DNA of 64,000 bases from Gammaproteobacteria bacterium (GCA_018067045.1 JAGPVL010000037.1:116954-180953), one strand, 5' to 3'. Shown: positions 27,570 to 37,699, counted from the first letter of the stretch. Program-made: numbers and translations. Notes: generated by a model from the letters alone, not told the origin.

Positions 27570-28286
27570 ATGAAGTACATTCACTCTTCCGCCTTAACAC
27601 TGCTGCTACCACTACTGCTTGTCGGCTGCGACTTCCCCACCAACCTGTCGACAAACGCCGCAACAACCACGCAGCTGGAATACATCGAAGTCAGTGGTCT
27701 GGGCGAAATCGAAGCCACCGCTGACCGCTTCCAAATTCGCGCCAGTGCCGAAGCACGCGGCCAAGAGACCGCAGCATTAAAAGCAGCAGTAGATCAAAAA
27801 ATTGATGCGGCAACCTCCAAACTCAGCACCCTCGGCATAACACCGAGCGATATCCGCGCTTTATCACTCAACATGCAGCCCGAGTGGCAGTGGCAGCCGA
27901 AACGTCAATTAGTGGGCTACCAAGCGCAGCGCGAGCTGATCATCGAAATCGATAGTCTCGCCACCTATACAAAGGCGCTTCAAGTACTCACCGACGCCGG
28001 CATCGCCAATATTCGCCCAGGCGAAAGTCACATCAGCAATACCGACGCACTCGCCGAACAAGCCTTACAGCTGGCGGTTCAAAACGCACAGAGAAAAGCA
28101 CGAATCTTGGCGCAAAGTGCAGGTCGGACACTCGGCAAAGCCTTAGTCATACAAGAAAGCAGCACTCACAATGGTATGCCAGCCCCCGTTATGATGATGG
28201 AAGCCAGCACCCAGTCCGATAGCTTTTATAGCGCAGGCACCAGCACGATTAGCCGTAACGTCAGCGTGCGCTTTAAACTCGACTAA
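27570..28286 (+). CDS. SIMPL-domain (DUF541) lipoprotein
   Basis: A 238-aa predicted lipoprotein. The signal peptide ends in a lipobox LLVGC with C20 as the lipidated residue. The SIMPL domain follows: IEVSGLGEIEATADRF near residue 40, then RELIIEIDSL, and ARKARILAQS-like QRKARILAQSAGRTLGKAL near the C-terminus. The function is unknown; family members are periplasmic or outer-membrane proteins implicated loosely in stress. A good GAAAGGA ribosome site precedes ATG 27570. Confidence 0.88.
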   Translation: MKYIHSSALTLLLPLLLVGCDFPTNLSTNAATTTQLEYIEVSGLGEIEATADRFQIRASAEARGQETAALKAAVDQKIDAATSKLSTLGITPSDIRALSLNMQPEWQWQPKRQLVGYQAQRELIIEIDSLATYTKALQVLTDAGIANIRPGESHISNTDALAEQALQLAVQNAQRKARILAQSAGRTLGKALVIQESSTHNGMPAPVMMMEASTQSDSFYSAGTSTISRNVSVRFKLD

Positions 28287-28466
28287 CAGCAGTCCGCGCA
28301 GACAAATTATGCCGAACATAAGCGAACATCGACCATTAAGCTGTCCGCGCGCGACACCCCGACGTAAGACGTGCAAAATTAGGACGCGCTGAAAGCTGCA
28401 AGTTCTCCTGTGCGAAACACCAAGAAAAATTGAAAAATCAAAATAAAAACACCATCAGGAACATCG

Positions 28467-29507
28467 ATGACGGATTTAGGCACTATTTCCAGCGCTGCGC
28501 TAAACCAATACTTAGTCAGCGCAGAAGCAGCCGGACTTGACCCCCAAAAAGGGTTGGCAGCAGTCAACATCGCCCCGGCATTGCTGGACAATCCCCTAGC
28601 GCGCATTGAAGGCGAGCGCTTTGAAGACCTGCTCTGCTGGTTTATAGAGCAGTCTGCCAATCCGTTATTTGGATTGCAGACATCACAATTCGTCCAACCA
28701 GGCTCTTATAGCGTCATCGGCTACATCGCCATGAGTGCCACCAATATGCTCGAAGCCCTGTCGCGGGTTACGCTGTATGAGAAACTCGTCGGCGACATGG
28801 GCATTACCGAAACTCGATCATTTGATGAAAACAATATCGAAATCCGTTGGCTCTGCCGACATCAACGCCAGCCCGTTCGACGTCACCTAATTGAAAATAT
28901 TCTCGGCTCTTGGGTACGCTACGCCCGCTGGCTGATAAACAACGACGACCTAAACCCGACACAAGTGTGGCTAGAACACAGTCCACCAGCTGACAAAAGC
29001 CAAGTCGCCGAGTACCGCAAAGTATTCGGCTGCGAAGTGCTCTTTAATCAGCCTTACTCCGCACTCATTGTTCAGCATCAACTGCTTCAACACCGGTTGC
29101 GCCAACCCGATCCCGTGTTGTTCTCGACTCTCGACGCCCACGCAGCACAAAAGCTCAGCGAACTCGGCCTAGACAACGGCTCCCTGTCGCAACGTGTGCA
29201 ACTGCGCATACGAGCGCTCATCGAAAAAAGTATTCCTCGCAAGGAACAAGTTGCCGAAGACTTAGGCATGGCGGAACGAACCCTGCATCGACGCCTTAAA
29301 GACGAAGACACCAGCTGGCAGGTGCTGCTCGACGAAGTACGTGATGACTTGGCCCAAGCCTTACTGCGCGACACAGCATTATCACAGTCAGATATCGCCG
29401 AGCGACTGGGATATTCCGACACCCGCTCCTTTCAGCGCGCATTCAAACGGCGCTGCGGCTGTCCACCGGGAGAATGGCGTCAACAGCGGCCCATGAACTC
29501 ACAGTAG
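28467..29507 (+). CDS. AraC-family transcriptional regulator, arabinose-binding-domain type
   Basis: A 346-aa regulator of the OruR/ArgR-like group. The N-terminal two thirds resemble the Arabinose_bd ligand domain (AAGLDPQKGLAAVNIAPALLDNP, LFGLQTSQFVQPGSYSVIGY). The C-terminal AraC double helix-turn-helix has VAEDLGMAERTLHRRLKDEDTSWQ... and IAERLGYSDTRSFQRAFKR. AGGA lies 8 bp before ATG 28467. The nearest co-oriented target is the patatin gene 187 bp downstream. Ligand and regulon are unknown. Confidence 0.93.
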   Translation: MTDLGTISSAALNQYLVSAEAAGLDPQKGLAAVNIAPALLDNPLARIEGERFEDLLCWFIEQSANPLFGLQTSQFVQPGSYSVIGYIAMSATNMLEALSRVTLYEKLVGDMGITETRSFDENNIEIRWLCRHQRQPVRRHLIENILGSWVRYARWLINNDDLNPTQVWLEHSPPADKSQVAEYRKVFGCEVLFNQPYSALIVQHQLLQHRLRQPDPVLFSTLDAHAAQKLSELGLDNGSLSQRVQLRIRALIEKSIPRKEQVAEDLGMAERTLHRRLKDEDTSWQVLLDEVRDDLAQALLRDTALSQSDIAERLGYSDTRSFQRAFKRRCGCPPGEWRQQRPMNSQ

Positions 29508-29694
29508 AAAGGCCACAACCAAGATATGCCTAGACAAGTCGATACATCGCCGCACCAAACAAGACAAGGATCAATCCTAGCCAGCCTAGCCTCCAACCCG
29601 TCTTCTTGTCCGACAAAAGCATTAGAACAGTCCCATCATATCGCTATACTCGAGGCCAATCCGATCAGAACTCAAAACGATTAAGAGCCATGAT

Positions 29695-31164
29695 ATGAAG
29701 CGAGCCCTGAAGCAGTTAGATGCCGCCATCGCGCATGCCAGCACCTATCAGGAATGGTACGAAGCCAGCCTTGAACACGACCGACTTTCCGGTGCCGAGC
29801 AGTGGAAAGAGATCGACCGCGCGCCTTATTACGATTACGAACTCATCCGCAACCGGCTTGGCCAGATCCGCCAAGCGCGTGAGCGCCATGACGTGAATAA
29901 GCTCGTGTTCCATTTACACGAAGGCTTACATGGCAACCTTGGCAACATTTCTAACCCCGCGCTTTATTCTCATTCGCGCGTCGGCACCAAAACATTGGTT
30001 ACCCGCTATCTGAATGAAGTATGCCAATCACTCGATTATCTTTGCGACAACGAATTCGAAGAATTCCCATTGAAAGAAAAACTCGATTTCTTTCAAACCA
30101 CCGGTCACGCATACGGCCAAACCGGACTAATGCTATCTGGCGGCGCAGCGCTCGGACTTTTTCATATCGGCGCGGCCAATACTCTGTGGGAGCAAGGCCT
30201 GCTACCGACGGTTATTTCCGGCTCTAGCGCGGGCTCTATTATTGCCGCGGTGCTTGGCACCCATGATGACTCCGAACTCAAAGCAAAATTACAGCCAGAA
30301 AATATTTACCTTGAAGCTTTTAAGGCAATCGGCTGGACAGGCTTGGTACGCGGACGCCCAGTGCTAGACGGAAATTACCTAGAATCGTGCTTAGAAGAAA
30401 ACATTCCGGATTTAACCTTTGAAGAGGCTTACCAGAAAACCGGACGCGAAATTAACATTACCGTTAGCCCCTACGATCGTCACCAACACAGCCGGTTGCT
30501 GAACCGTCGCACATCACCGAACGTGCTGATCCGTAAAGCCTCACTCGCTTCCTGTGCAATCCCTGGCATCTACCCGCCGGTGACCCTGTGGGCAAAAAAT
30601 ATCGACGGCGAAAAAGTGCCTTATATTCCTAGCCGAAAATGGGTTGATGGTTCGATTAAAAATGATTTGCCCGTACACCGTCTTGCACGACTGTATGGCG
30701 TAAACCATTCCATCGTTAGCCAAACCAACCCGCACATTGTTCCTTTTCTATCGCGCAAGGGCGGCGGCCGACTGATTCCGGCCATGGCGAACCTCGCGTT
30801 GCGCAACGTCACTATGAATTCGCGATACATCATTAACATTGCCCAGCGACAAGTGAAGTCCAATGACCTAGGTCTTGTGCTCGATAAAATCGAATCTATT
30901 CTGCGGCAGAAATACATAGGCGATATTAATCTTATTCCGCCAAGACAACCGTTAAGCTTCATGCGGGCGCTCACCAACCCAACCGTTGCCGACGTGCGTG
31001 ATTTTATTCAAAGCGGCGAAAAGGCCAGCTGGCCCAAAGTCGAAATGATCCGCAATACGACCTGCATTAGTCGCGCATTCCGCAGCTGTTTACAGCGCCT
31101 TGATCGCATCGAGACAGAGCAGCTCCGGCACCTGCGGTTGGTTGGGAAAGACCAGTCGGCCTAA
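29695..31164 (+). CDS. patatin-like phospholipase with N-terminal DUF3336
   Basis: A 489-aa lipid acyl hydrolase. The N-terminal DUF3336 region (YQEWYEASLEHDRLSGAEQW) precedes the patatin domain. The oxyanion loop is SGGAALGLFH, the nucleophile elbow GSSAGS with S178, and the catalytic aspartate D318 in WVDGSIKNDLP, so the Ser-Asp dyad is complete. No signal peptide is seen. Proteins of this layout are found in bacteria and in yeast triglyceride lipases. The substrate here is unproven. It follows an AraC regulator and precedes a hybrid kinase, with spacing that suggests separate promoters. Confidence 0.93.
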   Translation: MKRALKQLDAAIAHASTYQEWYEASLEHDRLSGAEQWKEIDRAPYYDYELIRNRLGQIRQARERHDVNKLVFHLHEGLHGNLGNISNPALYSHSRVGTKTLVTRYLNEVCQSLDYLCDNEFEEFPLKEKLDFFQTTGHAYGQTGLMLSGGAALGLFHIGAANTLWEQGLLPTVISGSSAGSIIAAVLGTHDDSELKAKLQPENIYLEAFKAIGWTGLVRGRPVLDGNYLESCLEENIPDLTFEEAYQKTGREINITVSPYDRHQHSRLLNRRTSPNVLIRKASLASCAIPGIYPPVTLWAKNIDGEKVPYIPSRKWVDGSIKNDLPVHRLARLYGVNHSIVSQTNPHIVPFLSRKGGGRLIPAMANLALRNVTMNSRYIINIAQRQVKSNDLGLVLDKIESILRQKYIGDINLIPPRQPLSFMRALTNPTVADVRDFIQSGEKASWPKVEMIRNTTCISRAFRSCLQRLDRIETEQLRHLRLVGKDQSA

Positions 31165-31417
31165 CGGCGACATGGCAGGAACCTCGTTTAAAACTCGTCA
31201 CGGTCGGACTTAAAACACCGACCAGTCGAAGTGGCCCAATATGACAGGCGGCATGAAACTGTGATCAGTGTCACTTGCCCGCATTTCTGGCATGCTGGAA
31301 CCATTGGCAATGATGCTAGTATCCGCTGCGCCTGTTTCGCTACACTTTAAACGCCTCGCTTAAAGGGCATAGACAGGGTGTCGTGTAACAGCTGCAATGA
31401 GCACGCAGTAGGTACAT

Positions 31418-33772
31418 ATGAAGGCTACGTCGACAGGTTCATGGAGGGCCCTGGGGATGATTGCAAAGTTTCGCCGATTCCACGCAGAAAACCCGCTAGC
31501 CTTTCGGCTGATGGGGGCGATCCTATTGGTCAGCTCCATCATCACCCTCGTTGCCATTCTTTTACTGCTTGCTCGCGAATATGACATCGGTCTATCCGAT
31601 ATCGAAGAAGACCTTGAGCAAGTTGAGCTCACCACCCTGCCCGGCATCGAGCGCAGCCTCTGGAACTTCGACGAAGAACAATTACGCGTCCAGCTCGAAG
31701 GATTGCTACGCCTACCGGAAGTCTCCGGCGCAGAGGTGCAGTGGCAAGACTGGAACAGTCAGACTCGCCATCTACGGGTTGGCGAAGAAATAGTTGCCGT
31801 CTCCGGAAATCGCGCCCACAGCTACCCCATTATTTATCGCAGACGCGACGGCAGCGCCGAAGAACTCGGCGTGCTCCACATACAAGTCAGCCGCGACGCC
31901 TTATACCAACGCGTCGGCGAACATGCCGCATTTATTGTTCTATTCCAACTGGTCAAAACACTGATCATCGCAGTCATTATTATCTTTTTACTACGCCACC
32001 TACTCGGTCGCCATCTACGTACCATTGCAGAGTACGCCCGAGAGATGTCGATTTCGCGGCTACACTCGCCACTCCGGCTCGCCCGCTACCAACAAAGCCG
32101 CGATGAACTCCAAGATATTTCTGATGCCATTAATGAAATGCGCGAGAGCCTACGCGAAGATATTCACCAACGAGAAAAAGCTGAAGTCGCACTACTCAAA
32201 GAACAAGAACAAAACCTAAAGAGCGAAGAAAAGCGCATTCGCGCAGAAAGCGCCAGCGTTGCCAAAACCGAATTTCTTGCCACCATGAGTCATGAAATTC
32301 GCACGCCCATGAACGGCATCGTAGGTGTACTGGATCTGCTCGCTAACAGCCCGCTCAACGACCGCCAGCAACATTACCTCAAGCTCATGCAGCACTCTGG
32401 TGAAAACTTACTCGCCATTCTCAATGACATCCTCGACTTTTCCAAAATTGAAGCAGGCCAACTGCAACTTGAAACTGCCACGGTAGACGTTCAAGCATTG
32501 GTCGAAGACTCCGTCAGCGCATTTGCAGGCGTCGCTAGGCAGCAGTCTCTGCAGCTTGTTATGGATATTCGCTTGGATAGCATGCGTTGGGTATACGGCG
32601 ACCCTGTGCGCCTGCGGCAAACCCTGCTCAATCTCGTCAACAATGCTCTGAAATTTACGCGCGAGGGCCACGTTGTCGTCCGCGCTTACGAAAAGTCAGT
32701 GAGTGGCAGCCGTGACTGTTTGCGTATTGATGTGGAAGACACCGGTGTTGGCATTGCTGCTGCGCAAATCGAACGCATTTTCGCGGTCTTTACCCAAGCT
32801 GACCAAAGCACCTCAAGACACTTTGGTGGCACAGGTCTCGGCCTTGCCGTAAGCAAGCGGCTTACCGAATTAATGGGCGGCAAAATTGGCGTAGATTCAG
32901 AGCCGGGCAAAGGGTCACGGTTTTGGCTTGAGCTGCCACTGCCCCGTTACCATGCTGATCAAGCCCATATCCCGCAGCAAACAAACCGACAGGTGCTATT
33001 GTTATCCCCCACGCAGGTCGAGTCTGACGCCATTGAACACATGCTCACCCATCTTGGCGCAACCGTGACGTCTGCCAGCGATCTGAGCCATCTTGAAATG
33101 GCCAGCCGTTATGAGCACTTGCTGATCGACTTTCTCCTGCTGCAAAACGCCAGCAAAGAAGACGCCGACCTCCTGCGTCGCTGCAAAGATAAAGTGACTA
33201 TTATCGCCAGCATTGATAGCAATGCTGACGCATGGAATAGCATCCCTAAGCCCGTAACACCTTCCTCATTGCGTACCCTGTTACAGTTTAAGCAAGAGCA
33301 GACTCCCGGCAAGACGAAACAGCACATCTCTCAACACGCGCGCTTTGATCATTTAAGCGTTCTCGTTGCAGAAGACAACGACGTAAACCGTGACGTCATC
33401 CGCGCTATTCTCGGCGCTCTAAAAATCCAACCGGTGCTATGCAAAAACGGCGAAGAAGCTACCGCCGCCTACCGCGCAGCCGGCGGCGCTTTTGATCTCG
33501 TGCTGATGGACTGCGAAATGCCTGTCATGGATGGCATTACCGCCACACAACGCATTCGTGACATCGAAAAGCAAGCTAGTCTCGAAAACACGCCCATCGT
33601 CGCGCTAACCGCGCATGTACTGCAAGAGCAGCGCCAGCGAATGCTTGATGCCGGTATGGATCACTTTCTCAGCAAGCCCGTTCGCAAAGACTCCGTACAA
33701 AAATTGCTGACCGATCTCGGATTAGAAAAACACCTCCAAGTGGTTTCGTTCGATGGCCGCAGAGAAAACTAA
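31418..33772 (+). CDS. hybrid sensor histidine kinase with C-terminal receiver
   Basis: A 784-aa membrane kinase. Transmembrane helix 1 is near residues 29-50, a periplasmic sensor of about 120 residues contains GIERSLWNFDEEQLR, helix 2 is near 170-192, then HAMP, a coiled coil (about 245-280), the phospho-accepting H292 in MSHEIRTPMNG and the ATPase boxes NLVNNALKFT, DTGVGI and GGTGLGLAVSK. A receiver-like segment near 525-625 seems degenerate; the real receiver has D698 in LMDCEMPVMDG. There is no C-terminal Hpt domain, unlike GacS/BarA. ATG 31418 is used, but ATG 31457 with GGAGG upstream is as likely. Input signal unknown. Confidence 0.93.
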   Translation: MKATSTGSWRALGMIAKFRRFHAENPLAFRLMGAILLVSSIITLVAILLLLAREYDIGLSDIEEDLEQVELTTLPGIERSLWNFDEEQLRVQLEGLLRLPEVSGAEVQWQDWNSQTRHLRVGEEIVAVSGNRAHSYPIIYRRRDGSAEELGVLHIQVSRDALYQRVGEHAAFIVLFQLVKTLIIAVIIIFLLRHLLGRHLRTIAEYAREMSISRLHSPLRLARYQQSRDELQDISDAINEMRESLREDIHQREKAEVALLKEQEQNLKSEEKRIRAESASVAKTEFLATMSHEIRTPMNGIVGVLDLLANSPLNDRQQHYLKLMQHSGENLLAILNDILDFSKIEAGQLQLETATVDVQALVEDSVSAFAGVARQQSLQLVMDIRLDSMRWVYGDPVRLRQTLLNLVNNALKFTREGHVVVRAYEKSVSGSRDCLRIDVEDTGVGIAAAQIERIFAVFTQADQSTSRHFGGTGLGLAVSKRLTELMGGKIGVDSEPGKGSRFWLELPLPRYHADQAHIPQQTNRQVLLLSPTQVESDAIEHMLTHLGATVTSASDLSHLEMASRYEHLLIDFLLLQNASKEDADLLRRCKDKVTIIASIDSNADAWNSIPKPVTPSSLRTLLQFKQEQTPGKTKQHISQHARFDHLSVLVAEDNDVNRDVIRAILGALKIQPVLCKNGEEATAAYRAAGGAFDLVLMDCEMPVMDGITATQRIRDIEKQASLENTPIVALTAHVLQEQRQRMLDAGMDHFLSKPVRKDSVQKLLTDLGLEKHLQVVSFDGRREN

Positions 33773-33856
33773 ACTCGCCTAGCCCGTACAAAAACATCGA
33801 ATCGCAACCCACTTGCAAACATAGACCTAAGCAACCTCCCGCCTCTCACTCGGCAC

Positions 33857-33890
33857 AAAAAAAGCGAACCTCGAATGAGGTTCGCTTTTT
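33857..33890. terminator. bidirectional terminator after the hybrid kinase
   Basis: agcgaacctc (33863-33872) pairs with gaggttcgct (33877-33886) around gaat, with A-rich left and T-rich right flanks. It serves the plus-strand kinase and possibly the minus-strand RDD gene. Confidence 0.9.
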
Positions 33891-33983
33891 AATTACCAGC
33901 AACGAGAAAAGTGCTCCATCACTTTGACTGCACACTAGCCCCTACCGATAAAGGCCTAACCGGCGAAAACGCCTAGCATGTGA

Positions 33984-34454
33984 TTAACCACGCTTTCGTA
34001 TCACCACCGTACCAGCAATTTTGTCGTGCCAGCCCTGCTTACGCTTATCCCAACCGACCCAGAAAATACCTAACAGCAATGGTATCGCAGAAACGTAATA
34101 ACACAGGTAACGAAGAACCAACTGTCCAGCTGAGGGCTTACCCAACGTCTTCGCATCGACAATGACAGCGCTTACTGCCATTTTTCCTGGCGTTGCGGAT
34201 TTGTAGACCCAGAAAACCAGCACAGCTATTGCCGGAAAGATGTAGCTCATCAGGATATCAACCGGGCCCGCCGTTAACGTGGTCTTGGTCAGATAACTAC
34301 CGCCGTACACCGCCAGCAGCACCGGATAAATGATCATCATCATCAAAATAGTGTCGACCAGTGACGCAGCCACTCGCATCCAAAAACCCACGTATTCAAC
34401 ATCGCCACTCTCTGTGGCAAGCTCAGCCTGCGGCACTTGATACGGATTATTCAT
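33984..34454 (-). CDS. RDD-family membrane protein
   Basis: A 156-aa integral membrane protein. After a hydrophilic N-terminus (MNNPYQVPQAELA) comes YVGFWMRVAASLVDTILMMMI, the RDD-type start with Arg and Asp in the first helix. Further helices lie at about 80-100 (YIFPAIAVLVFWVYKSATPGKMA) and 130-148. The C-terminal WHDKIAGTVVIRK is the conserved RDD end. Family function is unclear; some members have been linked to ion exchange. It is monocistronic. Confidence 0.9.
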   Translation of the reverse strand: MNNPYQVPQAELATESGDVEYVGFWMRVAASLVDTILMMMIIYPVLLAVYGGSYLTKTTLTAGPVDILMSYIFPAIAVLVFWVYKSATPGKMAVSAVIVDAKTLGKPSAGQLVLRYLCYYVSAIPLLLGIFWVGWDKRKQGWHDKIAGTVVIRKRG

Positions 34455-34663
34455 ACAGCCCCCTAAACTTAATGAAATTAGACATCTTCCTTTCCGATAC
34501 TCACGTTAACATCCTCCTCACCCATCGTCTTGCCTGATAGTCTAAGAGTTAGGCAAGACCTATACGGGAATGAAATACACCGTCGACTCTTCTATACTCA
34601 CTCGGTCCGCCAAGCGCACCCCAGATAGCCGCGCCCCAATAATGATGATTCAGAGACACGTCC

Positions 34664-35146
34664 ATGATTGAGAAAGATAAGGTTGTTCTGTTCCACTACT
34701 CCCTGAAAAACGAACAGGGCGACTTAATAGAAGATTCCCGTAAAGGGGAGCCGCTTGCGTATATGCACGGCCACGGCGGTATTATTTCTGGCCTTGAAAA
34801 AGCCCTAGAGGGAAAAAGTGAAGGTGATCATATTGATGTCACGATTGCCGCAGAAGACGGATACGGCGAACGCAAGGAGGGGATGCTTCAGCGCGTGTCT
34901 GCAAAATATCTTAAGCATGCTGGAAAGAAACTACGCCCAGGCATGCAAGTCGCGGTCAGCACAGACAAGGGCAACCGCATGGTGACCGTCGTTAAAGTTG
35001 GCCTTAAAACCGTCGATATTGATGGCAACCACCCGCTGGCAGGCCTAACCCTGACTTTTAACGTCGATATTGTTGACGTTCGCGACGCCACCGACGAAGA
35101 AAAAGAGCACGGCCACGCGCATGGCCCCGGCGGGCATAATCACTAA
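34664..35146 (+). CDS. FKBP-type peptidyl-prolyl isomerase, SlyD-like
   Basis: A 160-aa cytosolic prolyl isomerase and chaperone of the SlyD type. KDKVVLFHYSLKNEQGDLIEDS starts the FKBP part, GGIISGLEKALEGKSEGD flanks the inserted IF domain (residues about 70-125), and NHPLAGLTLTFNVDIVDVR closes the FKBP fold. The C-terminus is a short His-rich tail (HGHAHGPGGHNH) that may bind metal, shorter than in E. coli SlyD. tRNA-Gly follows 200 bp downstream. Confidence 0.93.
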   Translation: MIEKDKVVLFHYSLKNEQGDLIEDSRKGEPLAYMHGHGGIISGLEKALEGKSEGDHIDVTIAAEDGYGERKEGMLQRVSAKYLKHAGKKLRPGMQVAVSTDKGNRMVTVVKVGLKTVDIDGNHPLAGLTLTFNVDIVDVRDATDEEKEHGHAHGPGGHNH

Positions 35147-35236
35147 CGTTTCAGAACAGCGTAATCATCAGCACAGTGTTTCTTTACCGTACATATCAAA
35201 CACTGTGCCTGATGAATACTGAAAAACCGGGTCCTG

Positions 35237-35262
35237 ACAGGTATTACGAAACAGGTATTACG
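35237..35262. repeat. 12-bp direct repeat
   Basis: acaggtattacg occurs at 35237-35248 and again at 35251-35262, in the interval between the FKBP gene and tRNA-Gly. No function is evident. Confidence 0.5.
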
Positions 35263-35359
35263 CAACGACTACTACGCACAAGCTCTCTCGTCACACTTGC
35301 ATGCGTCGCGCAATTCCGACACTGTTCAATGCCAATATAAATTTTGGAAGCATGATTCG

Positions 35360-35433
35360 GCGGGTGTAGTTCAATGGTAGAACGGCAGCTTCCCAAGCTG
35401 CATACGAGGGTTCGATTCCCTTCACCCGCTCCA
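35360..35433 (+). tRNA. tRNA-Gly (anticodon CCC)
   Basis: A 74-nt cloverleaf with encoded CCA. Acceptor gcgggtg/cacccgc, D stem gttc/gaac, anticodon stem gcagc/gctgc with loop ttcccaa (anticodon CCC) and T arm gaggg-ttcgatt-ccctt. It reads GGG. Confidence 0.97.
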
Positions 35434-35696
35434 ACCTCCTCTCCGCACTCAGCACGGTCTCTATCCCGACCGTCGTTTAATTTTCAGAGACATTTGCAGC
35501 CATTTTCAGTGAACCCCTCTTGCGTAATCGTTGTCATAGGAGTTGACTGCCAAGTATGTATAGCACTCAGCGTAAGCGACGTTTACGTGTGTCGAACCGA
35601 GATTCCGATTCGTAATATAAAAGCGTCAGTTCAGGAGCACATAGATGACCGCGCCGGAAACCACCCGATGAACCAACAAGCATTAGGCCAAATAGA

Positions 35697-36680
35697 GTGA
35701 CGCGCACAGCGTTTGTGACCGGTGGTACGGGGTTTGTTGGTGGCCACGTCATACGCATGCTCGTCGACTCCGGCTGGCATGTCACGGCATTGCATCGTCC
35801 ACAAAGCGACCCGACCGCGCTGACCGCGCTTGGGGCACATCCCGTTGCCGGCAAACTTCACGAACTTGAATGCATGCTTCACGCGATTCCGAAGAACTGC
35901 GATGCCGTTTTCCATATCGCCGGCAATACCAGCATGTGGCACAAAAAAAACCTAGAGCAAAACCGAGATAACGTTGGCGGCACGCACTGCATGGTGCGCG
36001 CTGCGTTGCACAATAGTGTCGGGCGCTTTGTTCACACTTCATCTATTTCCGCTTGGGGACAACATTCAGGTGTCATAAGTGAACAAACCCGCGCCAACAC
36101 CGGCGACGCCCGATTAAACTACGGCCGCAGCAAATTTCTGGCTGAACTGGAAGTACGCAAGGGGATTGAGCACGGGCTTGATGCTGTTATTTTAAATCCG
36201 TGCGGAATTATTGGCGCAGGAGACACCCACAACTGGTCACAAATGATTGCGTTGATTAATCAGGGCAAGCTTCCCGGCGTCCCCCCAGGGGGAGGCAACT
36301 TTTGTGATGTAAAGGAAATTGCCCGCGCGCACATCAGCGCGTACGAACGCGGCCGCAGCGGAGAGAACTATATTCTTGCTGGCATCGAAGCAAGCTTTCT
36401 TGAATTAGCGAGAACCATCAGCTACCTACTCGACAAAAAAGCGCCCCGCAAAACAATGCCCGCCCAACTGATCAAACTGGCTGGTAAGATTTATCCCATG
36501 CTGGCGATTTTCTCTGGCGAAGAACCGGCCATTACCCCTGAAAAAGTCGCCATGATGACCAACCGCGTAAGAGCCGATGGCAGCAAATCCGTGCTAGAGC
36601 TCGGCTTCAATGATCAAGTGCCACTGTCCGATATGGTTAGCGCTTGCATCGAATGGATGAAAGCAACGCAACGTTTATAA
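35697..36680 (+). CDS. NAD-dependent epimerase/dehydratase family protein
   Basis: A 327-aa extended short-chain dehydrogenase. The Rossmann motif is TGGTGFVGGHV at residues 8-18; the catalytic set is S in THTSSISAWG-type HTSSIS and YGRSK (YxxxK) near residues 142-146. NPCGIIGAGD and the end domain are similar to dihydroflavonol-reductase or sugar-epimerase-like members. The start is GTG 35697 with only a weak ribosome site. Substrate cannot be inferred. It stands alone between tRNA-Gly and rsmC on the opposite strand. Confidence 0.85.
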   Translation: MTRTAFVTGGTGFVGGHVIRMLVDSGWHVTALHRPQSDPTALTALGAHPVAGKLHELECMLHAIPKNCDAVFHIAGNTSMWHKKNLEQNRDNVGGTHCMVRAALHNSVGRFVHTSSISAWGQHSGVISEQTRANTGDARLNYGRSKFLAELEVRKGIEHGLDAVILNPCGIIGAGDTHNWSQMIALINQGKLPGVPPGGGNFCDVKEIARAHISAYERGRSGENYILAGIEASFLELARTISYLLDKKAPRKTMPAQLIKLAGKIYPMLAIFSGEEPAITPEKVAMMTNRVRADGSKSVLELGFNDQVPLSDMVSACIEWMKATQRL

Positions 36681-36709
36681 ATGCGATAGCCGTTCAGAAA
36701 AACCCAATG

Positions 36710-37699
36710 TCACCGCTGTGCACGCCAAACGCGGAAACGATTATTTTCCGCCACAACCTCAACTGAGGTAAACGCACCACGCAACCAATCTTCGTATGGC
36801 AAACCTTGGTTCGCCACCACCCACAACACACCCCGCGCAGCCAAATATTGAGGTGCCTGTTCGATTAAACGCTGCGTCACCGCCGTCGTGCGGCGCGTGC
36901 CATCGTGAAAAGGCGGATTCGTGACAATTTGATCAAACCGTCCCTGCACCTGATTAAACACATCACTGCAAAATACGGAGGCTTTCTGTCCATTCTTTTG
37001 CACTGTTTGCGTCGCCGCGAAAACCGCCGTCGCGCTCACGTCCACCGCCGTCACCGCACAACCTTTTTGCGCCAAGACCACACTGATTACACCCGCGCCA
37101 CAACCCACGTCCAACGCTGAGCCACGCATCGTCAATGGCTCAAGAGTTTTCAATAATAAATCGGTGCCAGGGTCAGCACGGCCATGACTAAAAACGCCGG
37201 GATAGCTGCTGACCTGAAAAGGTTTGAGCGTCGAATTCGCAGGAAAGACATCACACGGCCACGTTTTCTCAAACGCGTCCTGCGAAAAATCCGCTGGCAG
37301 TAGCGTCGTAACAAACAGTTTGCAATGCCGAGCACTATCGCGCTGCACGACTTCATCGGTAAACGCCTTTAACGTGGTTACACCACCGCGCACTCCGCCA
37401 TTTGATGCACCCACTAACCATAATTCCATCGGCGCCTGAATCTGCCCAGCCAATGAGGCCAACCAAAACGCCAACTGCTCCCGAGATTTCGGCAGAATAA
37501 CGACCAATAAATCCGTCGCCTTCTCAATCACAGGCAACATCGCCGCCTGCTCAGCAAGTAATGACGTATCATCGGAGTGAAGATGCAACGACGCGGCCGT
37601 TAGCTCTTTTAACCCCAAGTCATCGGCGCCGACCATTAACACATGGCGCGACAATAGCGACGCTTGGTGACGCTGTAGCAGTCGAGTGGTATTTTCCAT
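36710..37699 (-). CDS. rsmC: 16S rRNA m2G1207 methyltransferase RsmC-like
   Basis: A 329-aa two-domain methyltransferase that modifies a guanine N2 in small-subunit rRNA. The N-terminal half is a degenerate methyltransferase-like domain, as in RsmC/RlmG. The C-terminal half has ALDVGCGAGVISVVLA (SAM binding) and the catalytic NPPF at N261-F264 in IVTNPPFHDGTRRT. The fit is to RsmC by length (E. coli about 343 aa) and by the FHDG sequence; RlmG is the alternative. Confidence 0.85.
   Translation of the reverse strand: MENTTRLLQRHQASLLSRHVLMVGADDLGLKELTAASLHLHSDDTSLLAEQAAMLPVIEKATDLLVVILPKSREQLAFWLASLAGQIQAPMELWLVGASNGGVRGGVTTLKAFTDEVVQRDSARHCKLFVTTLLPADFSQDAFEKTWPCDVFPANSTLKPFQVSSYPGVFSHGRADPGTDLLLKTLEPLTMRGSALDVGCGAGVISVVLAQKGCAVTAVDVSATAVFAATQTVQKNGQKASVFCSDVFNQVQGRFDQIVTNPPFHDGTRRTTAVTQRLIEQAPQYLAARGVLWVVANQGLPYEDWLRGAFTSVEVVAENNRFRVWRAQR

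Noticed and set aside
35374..35700. 108-codon plus-strand frame ending at the epimerase start
   Set aside because: It begins inside tRNA-Gly and lacks a ribosome site.
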